64,000 bases of DNA from Desulfonatronum sp. SC1. GTDB taxonomy: Bacteria > Desulfobacterota > Desulfovibrionia > Desulfovibrionales > Desulfonatronaceae. Within the stretch, counting starts at the first letter, position 1, and each line of letters opens with the position of its first letter. Under the pieces are notes generated by a model. The model did not search any database. It was not told the DNA's origin and saw only the letters and a list, made by a program, of their open reading frames with translations. Below, one piece after another: positions 9,063 through 21,986 of the stretch. Position numbers and translations under genes: made by a program. Location of the stretch: contig NZ_PZKN01000004.1 of NCBI RefSeq assembly GCF_003046795.1, positions 62,001 to 126,000 on the forward strand, given 5' to 3'.

Positions 9063-10172
9063 TCAGCTTTCGGCCAAATACGCGGCCAGTTGGTTCAGGG
9101 CTTGGGAAAGGTCGCGGCGGCCGAAGCCGACGCGGACGTGATTCAGCCCAGGCTCATACAGCGTCCCCGGAAGCAACAGCACTCCGGCCCGCTCCACCAG
9201 GTCGGCGCAGAACGTGTCCACGTCAGCCTCTTTCAGACGGGGAAAGGCCACCGTGCCGGCCAAGGGGCGCCGCCAGTCGAACCAGCGGGCATGGTCCGCG
9301 AAAAAATCGTCCAGGGCATCCAGGTTGGCGTGAACGATTTTCCGGTTGCGCTGAATCAGTCGCGCGGCGTTGCGCAGGGCCAAAGTCGCCAGGAACTCGC
9401 TGGGAGCGCTGTTGCAGATGGTGGTATAGTCCTTGAAGGCCGCCATTTGATCGTAGAGTTCCCGGTCACGGGTGGCGATCCAGCCGATGCGCAATCCGGC
9501 CAAACCATAGGTCTTGGACATCACGCCCAAGGAAACGGCCCGCTCGTCCAGATCCACGAAGCCGGACAGTTGAAGGCGAGGATCAAGCTCCAGCCCCCGG
9601 TAGACCTCATCGGCGAAGATGATGAATCCGTGCTGCCTGGACAGCGCGGCCAATTCCCGGGCAAATGCCTCGGTCGGCAAAAAGCCCGTCGGGTTGTGCG
9701 GAAAATTGACCACCACCAGTTTGGTGCGCGGCGACAATAACTCCGTGAGGTCGTCAATCTCCAAGGCCCAGCCCTGTTTTGGATCGCCGCGCCATGGGGA
9801 GACGTGAGCGCCGATGCCCAGGGCCACTTCTCCCAGGGACTGATAATACGGCGCCTGCACGACCACGTGATCCCCCGGCTTGAGGACGACGTGCATGAAG
9901 TTGAAGATCGCCTCTTCCGCCCCGGCATGAACCAGCACCTGCTCCGGGGATGCCGTGTCGTACAGCGCCGCGATTTCCCGCCGCAGCTCCGGACTGCCCA
10001 GCGATTCCGTATAGCCCAGCCAGAGTTCCTGGAAACGCCGCGAAGCGTCCGGTTCCATGGCCAGCAAGTCTCCAACGGACATGCTTTCGCTGTCCGAGGA
10101 ACACATCAGGTACGGAGCCGTAAATTCGTATTTGGCCAAATACCGCTCCAAACGAAAAGGTCTCAAATACAT
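9063..10172 (-). CDS. PLP-dependent class I/II aminotransferase
   Basis: The 369-residue protein is a fold-type I aminotransferase. The Schiff-base lysine is in SLGVMSKTYGLAGLRIGW, the PLP-phosphate and ring contacts include FPHNPTG and ADEVYRGLE, and the C-terminal substrate arginine lies in HVRVGFGR. It would transfer an amino group between an amino acid and a 2-oxo acid in the cytoplasm; the substrate cannot be deduced. The closest family pattern is the capreomycidine-synthase/aspartate-aminotransferase-like group annotated simply as aminotransferase. It stands alone, divergent from the guanine deaminase gene. Confidence 0.88.
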   Translation of the reverse strand: MYLRPFRLERYLAKYEFTAPYLMCSSDSESMSVGDLLAMEPDASRRFQELWLGYTESLGSPELRREIAALYDTASPEQVLVHAGAEEAIFNFMHVVLKPGDHVVVQAPYYQSLGEVALGIGAHVSPWRGDPKQGWALEIDDLTELLSPRTKLVVVNFPHNPTGFLPTEAFARELAALSRQHGFIIFADEVYRGLELDPRLQLSGFVDLDERAVSLGVMSKTYGLAGLRIGWIATRDRELYDQMAAFKDYTTICNSAPSEFLATLALRNAARLIQRNRKIVHANLDALDDFFADHARWFDWRRPLAGTVAFPRLKEADVDTFCADLVERAGVLLLPGTLYEPGLNHVRVGFGRRDLSQALNQLAAYLAES

Positions 10173-10360
10173 GGCATTTTGATCCTAAATAATTTGTTTT
10201 TTCGACTGGTTTCGTCTATTCGAACATCTCTTCTGGGCGATACGTCCGGCCATCACGCCCGGCCACTCGGGGCCTCACACGACGATCAAGACCACACCAG
10301 CAATACGTTTCGAGGATATCCGGTTTCGCCTTGTCAGCCAACCCGTAAAAGGAACTGTCC

Positions 10361-10840
10361 ATGTCTCCAGACCACGCACTTGCGAGCTTCATGCGCGAAG
10401 CCATCAGGCTGTCCAGGGAAAGCGTCCGGCAAGGCGGCGGGCCGTTCGCGGCCGTGATCGTGAAGCACGGCGAGATCATCGCCCAAGCCTCCAACAGCGT
10501 CACCAGCGACAACGACCCGACGGCCCATGCCGAAATCAACGCCATCAGACAGGCTTGTCGGAAACTGAGCACGTTCGACCTGTCAGGCTGCACGCTCTTC
10601 ACGTCCTGCGAACCCTGTCCCATGTGTCTGGGTGCGATTTATTGGGCTCGCCTGGAAAAAATCTACTACGGCAACACCAAAAACGACGCGGCCGCCATTG
10701 GCTTTGACGACGCCTTCATTTATCAGGAGTTGGACGCTCCTCCTGGAAAACGCGCCATTCCCATGGTCAATCTGTTGCCGGAGGAGGCCGGGAAGGCCTT
10801 CGCGGACTGGGAAGCCAAGGAAGACAAGATCGAGTACTGA
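10361..10840 (+). CDS. guaD: Guanine deaminase (nucleoside deaminase family)
   Basis: The 159-residue protein belongs to the zinc-dependent cytidine/dCMP deaminase fold. It has HAEINAIR (zinc His and catalytic Glu) and PCPMCLGAIYWA (two zinc Cys). The C-terminal part, GFDDAFIYQEL through to KEDKIEY, matches the domain-swapped tail of Bacillus-type guanine deaminase, which converts guanine to xanthine. AAGGA eight bases before the ATG fits the start. A tRNA adenosine deaminase (TadA) is the main alternative, but the conserved C-terminal tail favours GuaD. Confidence 0.8.
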   Translation: MSPDHALASFMREAIRLSRESVRQGGGPFAAVIVKHGEIIAQASNSVTSDNDPTAHAEINAIRQACRKLSTFDLSGCTLFTSCEPCPMCLGAIYWARLEKIYYGNTKNDAAAIGFDDAFIYQELDAPPGKRAIPMVNLLPEEAGKAFADWEAKEDKIEY

Positions 10841-10938
10841 CGGAGAAAGCGCCCAGAATCGGAGTTTATGCATCCCGCAGGCAAGAAACCCGCGCCGACC
10901 ATCGAAAACCTACAGCCCTCAACTTTGCAGGAAACCTC

Positions 10939-12810
10939 ATGACGTGTCCCATGCCGCGGCCTCAGCCGGAGTTCCTGCCCATGAGCCGCGCGGAAATGGA
11001 TGCCTTGGGGTGGGACGAGTTGGACGTGCTGCTGGTCAGCGGGGACGCCTACGTCGACCATCCGTCCTTCGGCGTGCCCCTTTTGGGCCGGTGGCTGACG
11101 GCCCATGGATTTCGGGTGGGGATCGTGGCCCAGCCGGGCTGGGACACCCTGGAAGACATCCAGCGAATGGGGCGTCCCCGGCTCTTTGCCGGGGTCGGGG
11201 CCGGGGCACTGGACTCCATGCTGGCCCACTACACCGCGTTTCGCAAGATCCGCCGGGACGACGCCTATACCCCGGGAGGGGGTGCCGGAGCTCGGCCGAA
11301 CAGGGCGTGCATCGTCTACACCAACCTGTTGCGCCGGGCCTTTCCCGGACTTTTCGTGGCCCTGGGAGGCATCGAGGCCTCCCTGCGGCGGATCGCCCAC
11401 TACGATTTCTGGACGGACAAGATCCGCCGCTCCATCCTCCTGGACAGCAAAGCTGATCTGCTGCTGTACGGCATGGCCGAACGCGGCATCCTGGATCTGG
11501 CTCAGTGCCTGACGCAGCATGTGGATCAGGGCGACACTTCAGGCTCTCCCTCTGCTCCCTCCTCTCCCTCTGACGTAAACCGGCCGGACGTCCATACCCT
11601 GCTTCGGCTCCCCGGCGCGGCCTTCGCCTGCCGCCCGGAAGAACTTCCTCCGCTCCCTTCCACATTGGAGCTGCCTTCCCATGAGGCTATCCAGGCCTCA
11701 CCGGACGCCCTGTTGCAAGCCACCGTGATGCTGGAAAAGCATGTCCACCAGGGCCGGGATACGGCCCTGCACCGAATCGGGGACCGGCTTCTGGTGCTCA
11801 CCCCACCAGCGGCCCCGCTCTCGGAAGCGGAAATGGACGCGCTCTACGGGCTGCCGTTCGCCCGCCGCGCCCATCCGTCCCATGACAAGCCGATTCCCGC
11901 CGCGGAGATGATCGCCTCCAGCGTCACCACCCATCGCGGCTGCGGAGGCGGCTGCTCGTTCTGCTCCTTGGCCCTGCACCAGGGCCGACGGATCAGCTCC
12001 CGGAGCAAACGCTCCATTCTGGAAGAGGTTGAACGGATGAGCGCAACGCCGGACTGGAAAGGCGTGATCAGCGATGTGGGTGGCCCCAGCGCGAACATGT
12101 GGCGGGCCGTTTGTACCCTGGATGATGGAAAAAAAAAGACTGGGGAGGAAGGATGGGACGGGAAACCAAGCCCCTGTCGTCGGGCCAGTTGTCTGCATCC
12201 GACGATTTGCCGCCATTTCCGCGTTGACCAGCAGGCGATTTTGGCCATGCTTGAGGAAGTCAGCCATCTATCGGAGGTGCGGCACGTTCGGGTGGCCAGC
12301 GGAGTGCGCTACGACCTGCTTTTGCAGGACCCGCAAGCCGCTGATCACTTGATTCGTCGGTTCGTGGGCGGACAGCTCAAACTGGCTCCGGAACACGCCT
12401 CCGACAAGGTGCTCCACCTGATGCGCAAGCCCGGCTTCAAGGTGTTCGAGCAGTTTCTGAATCTGTTCCAGCACCAATCCGCCCAGGCGGACAAACAGCA
12501 GTTCGTCGTGCCCTACCTGATGAGCGCCTTCCCCGGATGCACGACCCAGGACATGGCCGCCCTGGCGGACTGGCTGCGCCGCAAAGGCTGGCGACCGCAA
12601 CAGGTCCAATGCTTCGTGCCGACTCCCGGCACCATGGCCTCGGCCATGTACCACGCCGGAAAGGATCAGCAGGGCCACCCGTTGTTCGTGGCCCGGACCG
12701 ACGCCCAGCGTCTGGCCCAACATCGGATGCTGGTCGAACCCCAGCCCCATTCCCAATCCCGGCCTCGACCGCGAAAACGGAAACAGCCCAATGGTGAAGG
12801 ACGCGGCTGA
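10939..12810 (+). CDS. ygiQ: YgiQ family radical SAM protein
   Basis: The 623-residue protein matches the UPF0313/YgiQ family: an N-terminal domain with VSGDAYVDHPSFGVPLLGRWL, the repeated GGIEASLRRIAHYDFW, and a radical SAM core whose 4Fe-4S cysteines are in HRGCGGGCSFCSL (CxxxCxxC). After the core come GGPSANM and Cys-rich CRRASCLHPTIC, also family marks. Its reaction is unknown. Two low-complexity insertions (SGSPSAPSSPSD near residue 200 and DDGKKKTGEEG near residue 395) are not shared with the usual family sequence. The gene ends 13 bases from the convergent ligA. Confidence 0.9.
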   Translation: MTCPMPRPQPEFLPMSRAEMDALGWDELDVLLVSGDAYVDHPSFGVPLLGRWLTAHGFRVGIVAQPGWDTLEDIQRMGRPRLFAGVGAGALDSMLAHYTAFRKIRRDDAYTPGGGAGARPNRACIVYTNLLRRAFPGLFVALGGIEASLRRIAHYDFWTDKIRRSILLDSKADLLLYGMAERGILDLAQCLTQHVDQGDTSGSPSAPSSPSDVNRPDVHTLLRLPGAAFACRPEELPPLPSTLELPSHEAIQASPDALLQATVMLEKHVHQGRDTALHRIGDRLLVLTPPAAPLSEAEMDALYGLPFARRAHPSHDKPIPAAEMIASSVTTHRGCGGGCSFCSLALHQGRRISSRSKRSILEEVERMSATPDWKGVISDVGGPSANMWRAVCTLDDGKKKTGEEGWDGKPSPCRRASCLHPTICRHFRVDQQAILAMLEEVSHLSEVRHVRVASGVRYDLLLQDPQAADHLIRRFVGGQLKLAPEHASDKVLHLMRKPGFKVFEQFLNLFQHQSAQADKQQFVVPYLMSAFPGCTTQDMAALADWLRRKGWRPQQVQCFVPTPGTMASAMYHAGKDQQGHPLFVARTDAQRLAQHRMLVEPQPHSQSRPRPRKRKQPNGEGRG

Positions 12811-12823
12811 GCACCAAGGCTTT

Positions 12824-15638
<2,815 letters not shown>

Positions 15639-15639
<1 letters not shown>

Positions 15640-17684
15640 CAACTCCCTTCCCCACCGTCCAGCATCTTGCGCCGCAGCAAAGCCACTTCGTCGCGCAGGG
15701 CCGCGGCGCGTTCGAATTCCAGTTCCTTGGCCGCTGTGCGCATTTCCCGTTCCAGGCTTTTGATCCGGCGGGCCATGTCCTTGGGGGAGAGGTTTGCGTC
15801 TCCGTATCTGCCCCCGACTTCACGAAAGGTTCCGGACTGGTCCTTGTCCTTGGCCTCGGCATAGATATGGCCGAGGATGTTGTCCATGCCCTTGATGATC
15901 GTGGTCGGGACGATGCCGTGGGCCGCGTTGAACTCCTGCTGGACCTGGCGACGGCGGGACGTCTCGTCAATGGCTTCGGCCATGGAGCGCGTAGTTTTGT
16001 CCGCGTAGAGAATCACCCGGCCTTGAACATTGCGGGCGGCCCGGCCAAAGGTCTGGATCAAGGAGCGAAACGAGCGCAGAAACCCTTCCTTGTCCGCGTC
16101 CAGGATGGCCACCAGGGAGACTTCGGGCAGGTCCAGCCCCTCCCGGAGCAGGTTGATACCCACCAGCACGGTGAATTCGCCCTTGCGCAAAGCCTGGATG
16201 ATGGCCACCCGCTCCAGGGTGTCGATGTCCGAATGCATATACCGGGCACTCATGCCCATGTTTTGCAGGTACTCGGTCAGATCCTCGGCCATACGCTTGG
16301 TCAAGGTGGTCACCAGAACCCGCTCGCCCCGTTGTTCGCGCAGCTTGCATTCGGCCAGCAGGTCGTCCATCTGCCCCCGCACCGGACGGACCTCCACCTC
16401 CGGGTCCACCAGGCCGGTGGGCCGGATGATCTGCTCCACCGTGCCGTTGCTCTGCTCCAGTTCATAAGGTCCTGGAGTGGCAGAGACGTAAACCACCTGC
16501 CCCACCCGTTCCCAGAATTCCTGGATGCTCAGCGGCCGGTTGTCCAGGGCCGAAGGCAGGCGGAAGCCAAATTCCACCAGGGTTTTCTTGCGGGACTGGT
16601 CGCCGTGGTACATGCCGCCGATCTGGGGCACGGTGATGTGGGATTCGTCCAGAAACAGCAGGAAATCCCTGGGAAAGTAATCCAGCAGACAGGCCGGAGG
16701 CTGTCCGGCCCGGCGGCCGTCCAGATGCCGGGAGTAGTTCTCGATCCCCGTGCAGTAGCCCAGCTCCTCGATCATCTCCAGGTCCAGCATGGTCCGCTGT
16801 TCTAGACGTTGGGCCTCCACCAGCCTGTTCTCGGCCTTGAGCAGCCGCAACCGCTCCCCGAGTTCGCCCCGGATGTCCGCCATGGCCCGCAACAGGTTCT
16901 CCTTATCCGAAACATAATGGCTGGCCGGAAAGATCACGGTCTTCTGGATTTGACAATGGGTTTCCCCGGTCAGGGGATCGATCTCGTGGATGGTCTCCAG
17001 TTCATCGCCGAAAAATTCCAGCCGCAGGGCCCGCTCGTGGCTATAGGCCGGGATGATGTCCAAGCTGTCGCCCCGGACCCGAAAGGTGCCCCGGTGGAAG
17101 TCAATATCGTTGCGCTCGTAGAGCACCTCCACCAGGCGGCCCAGCAGGTCGTCCATGGTCAGCCGTTGCCCGGCCTCGATGGGAATGACCATCTTGGCGT
17201 AGTATTCCGGCGATCCCAGACCGTAGATGCAGGACACCGAGGCCACGATGAGCACGTCCCGCCGGGTGAGCAGGGCATGGGTCGCGGCATGGCGCAGCTT
17301 GTCGATCTCCTCGTTGATGGAGGAATCCTTCTCGATGTAGGTGTCGCTGTGCGGTAAATAGGCTTCGGGCTGGTAATAGTCGTAATAACTGACGAAATAC
17401 TCCACGGCGTTGTTGGGGAACAGCTCCTTGAACTCGTTGAAAAGCTGCGCGGCCAGGGTCTTGTTCGGGGCCATGACCAGAGCCGGACGCCCCAACCGGG
17501 CAACAACCTGGGCCATGGTGAAGGTTTTGCCCGACCCGGTCACGCCCAGCAAAACTTGGTGCGCCTCACCGGACTGAACCCCGGCCACCAGGGCATCGAT
17601 GGCCTGGGGCTGGTCGCCTTGGGGTTTGTATGGGCTGATCAGTTCAAAAGGAGTTGTTGGCGAAGGGCCGGAAGAGGTCGTCAT
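15639..17684 (-). CDS. uvrB: Excinuclease ABC subunit B
   Basis: UvrB is the damage-verifying helicase-like subunit of nucleotide excision repair. The 681-residue protein has Walker [11 protein letters not shown], the beta-hairpin segment [20 protein letters not shown], Walker B-like LFLDESH, helicase motifs to QTFGRAARN, and a C-terminal UVR domain (residues about 640-675) for UvrC and UvrA contact. Length is normal. It leads an operon with a glycosyltransferase gene and ligA, all overlapping. Confidence 0.96.
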
Positions 17685-17854
17685 TGCGGTACGTGGCGTA
17701 GGATGATAAGAAAAATGGTTGGATTCACGATCATTTTCAACCCATCGGCGAGTTGACGCCGCGAGCCGAACGGTCGCAGTTTAGAGCTTTCCCGCAAGGC
17801 TGTCACCTTGCCCGATAAAAACCACTGCCGCGTACGCGTTAAGAGAGGAACCAC

Positions 17855-18352
17855 ATGGAACTGAACATTCTTTGTCCTGAAAAAGAACCGGCGGTCCCCC
17901 GGGCTCACGTCATAACCATGGCCATCAAAAGCTTCAAAGGGCGACGCAACGTCGAAGTGCATCTGTATCGGGTCGGCTGGAAGCCAGAGGAAATGGACGC
18001 CTACGACTGGGACCACCTGTTGGGGGAACCAATGCAGGCGGACACCCCGATTCCCCACGAGAACAGCAAAAAAGTACTCCTGGAGGCCTTCACCCCCGAG
18101 GAGCGGGACCAGGTGGTCGCCTACCTGCAACAACGCTACGGGGAAAAGCTGGCCTCCATCTCGGCCTGCGCCCTGGACTTCCCCATCCCCAAGGGGCTGG
18201 CCGCCCTGTCCGACGTTCCCGAAGGCAAAAGCGTGGGCCGAATCCGCCTGGAAACCGTTCCCCAATTCACCCTGCCCTTCCCGGTACACGGTCTGTACGA
18301 CCTCAGCCAGCATGAGCCACTGATGGAGGCCAACGGGCGGGAAGCCGCCTGA
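17855..18352 (+). CDS. Conserved protein of unknown function
   Basis: This 165-residue, soluble, acidic protein has no signal peptide or membrane helix. I do not recognise a domain. Visible marks are an N-terminal EVHLYRVGWKPEEMDAYDW and a central EERDQVVAYLQQRYGEKL helix. It is transcribed away from uvrB across about 170 bases of intergenic DNA. A strong inverted repeat just downstream (18366-18453) would end its transcript. Confidence 0.6.
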   Translation: MELNILCPEKEPAVPRAHVITMAIKSFKGRRNVEVHLYRVGWKPEEMDAYDWDHLLGEPMQADTPIPHENSKKVLLEAFTPEERDQVVAYLQQRYGEKLASISACALDFPIPKGLAALSDVPEGKSVGRIRLETVPQFTLPFPVHGLYDLSQHEPLMEANGREAA

Positions 18353-18365
18353 TGGGAGGCAAAAA

Positions 18366-18453
18366 TGTAGGGGCGGACCTGTGTGTCCGCCCCGGTGGGT
18401 AGGCCGTCATCACTTCAGGCCATGATGGGCGGACACACAGGTCCGCCCCTACA
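18366..18453. repeat. Long inverted repeat of the GTAGGGGCGGAC type
   Basis: A 27-base arm beginning TGTAGGGGCGGACCTG is repeated in reverse complement 34 bases later. The arms would form a very stable hairpin between the convergent genes at 18352 and 18471 and probably act as a bidirectional terminator. Related palindromes lie at 51966-51994 and 61811-61943. Confidence 0.85.
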
Positions 18454-18470
18454 AACCTCTCCACCCGACA

Positions 18471-19154
18471 TCACCCCTCCGTCCACCGACCGAAAATGGT
18501 CGGTTGGACCGTGGCCTCTTCCAGGATGGCCATGAACTGCCCGCGGCGGATTTCCCGAGCGCCGAAGCGTTGCATGTGCGCCGTGGTCTGCTGGCAGTCC
18601 AGGAGCCGGAAATCCCAGCGTCGCAATCGCTGAACAAGATGAATCAGAGCGACTTTGGACGCGTTCGGACGCAAGTGAAACATGGATTCGCCGAAAAAAA
18701 CGCGGCCCAGGGCCACGCCGTACAGCCCTCCGACCAGTTCTCCGTCCTCCCAGACCTCCACGGAATGCGCCAGGCCGACCTCATGCAACAGCATGTAGGC
18801 TAGCCGCATTTCCGGCACCAGCCACGTTCCCGGGCCATCCGGCCTGGAAGCGGCGGCGCAATGGCCGATCACCGCGGGAAAAGCCCGGTCAAAGGAAACC
18901 TGAAATGGTTCCCTGCGCAAAACCTTGCGCAGGCTGCGGGAGACGTGCAGTTCCTCCGGAAAAAGAACCAGGCGGGGATCCGGCGACCACCAGAGAATCG
19001 GCGAACCGGGGCCGTACCAGGGGAAGATTCCTTTACTGTAGGCATGCAGCAACCGCTCCGAGGACAAGTCCCCGCCCACGGCAAGCAATCCGTCCGGTTC
19101 GGCTTGCTCCACCGGGGGGAAGATGATCTGGGGATGCAACGCATGGACGGGCAT
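18471..19154 (-). CDS. aat: Leucyl/phenylalanyl-tRNA--protein transferase
   Basis: Aat adds Leu or Phe from tRNA to proteins with an N-terminal Lys or Arg, marking them for ClpS/ClpAP degradation. The 227-residue product carries the family core PDGLLAVGGDLS, GIFPWYGPGSPILWWSPDPR, GLYGVALGRVFFGESMF and LLDCQQTTAHMQRFGA. The ATG at 19154 matches the usual family start. An in-frame ATG at 19241 lies inside a terminator hairpin and is less likely. It follows clpS-clpA, its functional partners in the N-end rule pathway. Confidence 0.92.
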   Translation of the reverse strand: MPVHALHPQIIFPPVEQAEPDGLLAVGGDLSSERLLHAYSKGIFPWYGPGSPILWWSPDPRLVLFPEELHVSRSLRKVLRREPFQVSFDRAFPAVIGHCAAASRPDGPGTWLVPEMRLAYMLLHEVGLAHSVEVWEDGELVGGLYGVALGRVFFGESMFHLRPNASKVALIHLVQRLRRWDFRLLDCQQTTAHMQRFGAREIRRGQFMAILEEATVQPTIFGRWTEG

Positions 19155-19222
19155 GATCGAAAAGGGAAAAACCTCAGTAGGGCCTTGGGCGATTAGCGGG
19201 AAAAGTCGCGCCTCAATGCGAA

Positions 19223-19252
19223 AGGGCCGAGCCACAAGCATGGCTCGGCCCT
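19223..19252 (-). terminator. Hairpin between clpA and aat
   Basis: AGGGCCGAGCCA and TGGCTCGGCCCT form a 12-base-pair stem with a six-base loop, 25 bases after the clpA stop. The minus-strand sequence after it begins TTTC, only a weak T-run. It may reduce rather than stop transcription into aat. Confidence 0.55.
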
Positions 19253-19277
19253 CGTACCGGAGTCGAATACGAGCCGG

Positions 19278-21554
19278 TCAGGCAAATTCAAACACCAAGG
19301 CTTCGTCCTCGCCTCGATCTTGATCCGAAACGGGAGCATCCACCCGCACCGTGCCGCCCTTGAGCAATCGACCGAACAGGATTTCGTCGGTCAAGGGGTC
19401 CTTGATGGAGGTTTGAATCAAGCGGCCCAGTGGTCTGGCCCCGAAGGACTGGTCAAAGCCGCGTTCCGCGAGCCAAGTTAGAGCTTGCGGGGTCAGGGTG
19501 ACGACCACCTTTTTGTCCTTAAGCTGCGTGTTCAGCTCCTCCACGAATTTGGTCACGATTTTTTCCATGACCTCGGTGGTCAGGGAGTGGAAGCAGATGG
19601 TGGCGTCCAGCCGGTTGCGGAACTCCGGGGAGAACAGCTTTTCCACGGCCTTTTTGCTCAGATGGCTCCGATCGTCTTTGCCGGGCTCGCCGAACCCGAT
19701 GCTCGTGGCGCACATGTCCTGGGCCCCGGCGTTGGAGGTCATCAGGAGGATGGTGTTCCGGAAGTCGGCCTTGCGTCCGGCGTTGTCGGTCAAGGTGGCG
19801 TAGTCCATGACCTGCAACAGGATGTTGAACAGGTCCGGGTGGGCCTTCTCGATCTCGTCCAGCAAAAGCACGGTGTGCGGGTGCTTGCGGATGGCGTCCG
19901 TAAGCAGGCCGCCCTGCTCGAAGCCGATGTAGCCTGGAGGCGCGCCGATCAGCCGGGCCACAGCGTGCTTTTCCATGTACTCGCTCATATCAAAGCGCAA
20001 AAAATTAACGTTCAGGATTTGGGCCACCTGCCGAGCCAGTTCAGTCTTTCCCACTCCCGTGGGCCCGGTGAGCAGGAAGCTGCCGGTGGGCTTGTTTTCC
20101 GCTCCCAGTCCGGCTCGTGAGCGCTTGATGGCCCGGGCCAGACTCTCCACGGCTTCGTTTTGCCCAAAAATAACTTCCTTCAACCGCCCTTCCAGTTCCT
20201 GAAGTTGGCTTTTGTCCGAGGCCGAGACCCGTGTTTCGGGGATTCGGGCCATCCGGGCCACGACCTGTTCCATTTCCAGCGGACGGATCAGGTTTTTCTT
20301 GCGACTCTTGGGATTGAGCTTGAATACCGCGCCGGCCTCGTCGATCACGTCGATGGCCTTGTCCGGCAAAAACCGCTCGTTGATGTGGCGCATGGAGAGG
20401 TCCACCGCGGCCTCCAGGGAGTTTGGCGCGTAGCGCACCCCGTGATGATCTTCGTAGTACGGACGCAGCCCTTGCAATATCTGCAGGGTCTCGTCCCGGC
20501 TGGGCTCGGGGATCTCTACTTTCTGAAAGCGGCGTGAAAGTGCTCGGTCCTTTTCAAAATGATTTTTGAACTCCTCGTAAGTGGTGGAGCCGATGCAGCG
20601 CAGCTTACCCGAGGCCAGGGCCGGCTTGAGCAGGTTGGAAGCGTCCATGCTCCCGCTGCTGGTGGCCCCAGCCCCTACGATGGTGTGAATTTCGTCAATA
20701 AACAGGATCGCGTCCGGAACGGACTCCAATTCCTTGAGTACGCCCTTGATCCGGGCTTCAAAATCGCCGCGGTACTTGGTCCCGGCCAACACCGCGCCCA
20801 TGTCCAGGGCGTACACCTTGGCCTTGCCCAGATACTCCGGCACGTCCCCTTCGGCGATGCGCAACGCCAAACCTTCGGCCAGGGCGGTTTTGCCCACGCC
20901 GGGGTCGCCTACGTAAATGGGATTGTTCTTGCGCCTCCTGGCCAGGATCTGCATGGTCCGGAGCAGCTCCAGCTTTCGGCCCACCAAAGGATCGATCTCG
21001 CCGTTCTTGGCCTTGGCCACCAAATCGACGGTGAACTGCTCCAGAAACGATTCTTTCTTCTGTTTCTGACTCTGGGTTCGGCACTGCGTGCAGGACTCGT
21101 CCTCAGGCTGTCCCTGATGGTCGTGGGTTGGAACGCCGTGGGAGATGTATTCCAGAATATCCAGTCGATCCACGCCATAGGATTGCAGAAAGTAATTGGC
21201 GTAGGACTCCTGTTCCTGACAAATGGAAGCCAGGACATCGCCCACGCTGACCTCGACCTTGCCCGAGGACTGGACATGCAAAATAGCCCGCTGAATGACT
21301 CGTTGCAGGCTGGGAGTCTGGACAACCTCGGTCATTCCGCCCGCCGGCATGATCTGCATGTGATCTAAAAAAAACCGCTCCAACTGCCCCTTCAGCTTGA
21401 CCAACTCCACGCCGCAATGCTCCAGGATGTCCTTGGCCGTAGAGTTCCGGATCATTGCGTACAGCAAGTGCTCCAGGGTCAAAAACTCATGGTTGCGGAC
21501 CCTGGCTTCGCGCACGGCGACCAAAAACGAGCGTTGCAATTCCTTGCTCACCAT
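19278..21554 (-). CDS. clpA: ATP-dependent Clp protease ATP-binding subunit ClpA
   Basis: ClpA is the AAA+ unfoldase that feeds proteins to ClpP. The 758-residue protein has a Clp-N repeat domain (residues 1-145), D1 with Walker [11 protein letters not shown] and Walker [10 protein letters not shown]2 with [10 protein letters not shown] and [10 protein letters not shown], and an IGF tripeptide (TSIGFGEPG) positioned like the ClpP-docking loop. A Cys pair CTQC in the linker near residue 155 is unusual. clpS lies four bases upstream and aat downstream. Confidence 0.95.
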   Translation of the reverse strand: MVSKELQRSFLVAVREARVRNHEFLTLEHLLYAMIRNSTAKDILEHCGVELVKLKGQLERFFLDHMQIMPAGGMTEVVQTPSLQRVIQRAILHVQSSGKVEVSVGDVLASICQEQESYANYFLQSYGVDRLDILEYISHGVPTHDHQGQPEDESCTQCRTQSQKQKKESFLEQFTVDLVAKAKNGEIDPLVGRKLELLRTMQILARRRKNNPIYVGDPGVGKTALAEGLALRIAEGDVPEYLGKAKVYALDMGAVLAGTKYRGDFEARIKGVLKELESVPDAILFIDEIHTIVGAGATSSGSMDASNLLKPALASGKLRCIGSTTYEEFKNHFEKDRALSRRFQKVEIPEPSRDETLQILQGLRPYYEDHHGVRYAPNSLEAAVDLSMRHINERFLPDKAIDVIDEAGAVFKLNPKSRKKNLIRPLEMEQVVARMARIPETRVSASDKSQLQELEGRLKEVIFGQNEAVESLARAIKRSRAGLGAENKPTGSFLLTGPTGVGKTELARQVAQILNVNFLRFDMSEYMEKHAVARLIGAPPGYIGFEQGGLLTDAIRKHPHTVLLLDEIEKAHPDLFNILLQVMDYATLTDNAGRKADFRNTILLMTSNAGAQDMCATSIGFGEPGKDDRSHLSKKAVEKLFSPEFRNRLDATICFHSLTTEVMEKIVTKFVEELNTQLKDKKVVVTLTPQALTWLAERGFDQSFGARPLGRLIQTSIKDPLTDEILFGRLLKGGTVRVDAPVSDQDRGEDEALVFEFA

Positions 21555-21558
21555 ATAT

Positions 21559-21873
21559 CTATTCCTCTTCCATGGTACATTTCAGTGGAAAACCATTCTT
21601 TCTGGCCATGTGCCGAACCAAAGCCACCTTGGCCTCGGCGATTTCCGCGGTGTAAACGCCGCAGAGTCCCACGCCATCCTGATGCACCTTAAGCATGATC
21701 GCGGCGGCCTCGTTCTCATTCTTTCCAAAGATCACCTTCAGAACATGCACGACGAATTCCATGGTCGTGTAATCGTCATTGTGCAACAAGACCTTGTATC
21801 GCTTCGGTTGCTCCAGAAGGTCATCAACCTCAATGTCTCCCTCGATCCGGGGATCGGAAATTTCCACGTTCAA
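21559..21873 (-). CDS. clpS: ATP-dependent Clp protease adaptor ClpS
   Basis: ClpS binds N-degron proteins and delivers them to ClpA. The 104-residue protein has the family core: the N-terminal YKVLLHNDDYTTMEFVVHVL with the Asn-Asp pair contacting the substrate amino group, VHQDGVGLCGVYTAEIAE, and a C-terminal positively charged tail. It is the first gene of clpS-clpA-aat. Confidence 0.93.
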   Translation of the reverse strand: MNVEISDPRIEGDIEVDDLLEQPKRYKVLLHNDDYTTMEFVVHVLKVIFGKNENEAAAIMLKVHQDGVGLCGVYTAEIAEAKVALVRHMARKNGFPLKCTMEEE

Positions 21874-21986
21874 CGGTTCATCCTTTATTCAACGATCCAT
21901 TCGATAAAAAAGAGAATCCGAGAACCCGCCGTCATTCGCCGCGAACGGAACAGGATATTCCGGATTCCTTTGGGCTACCTCGTTTC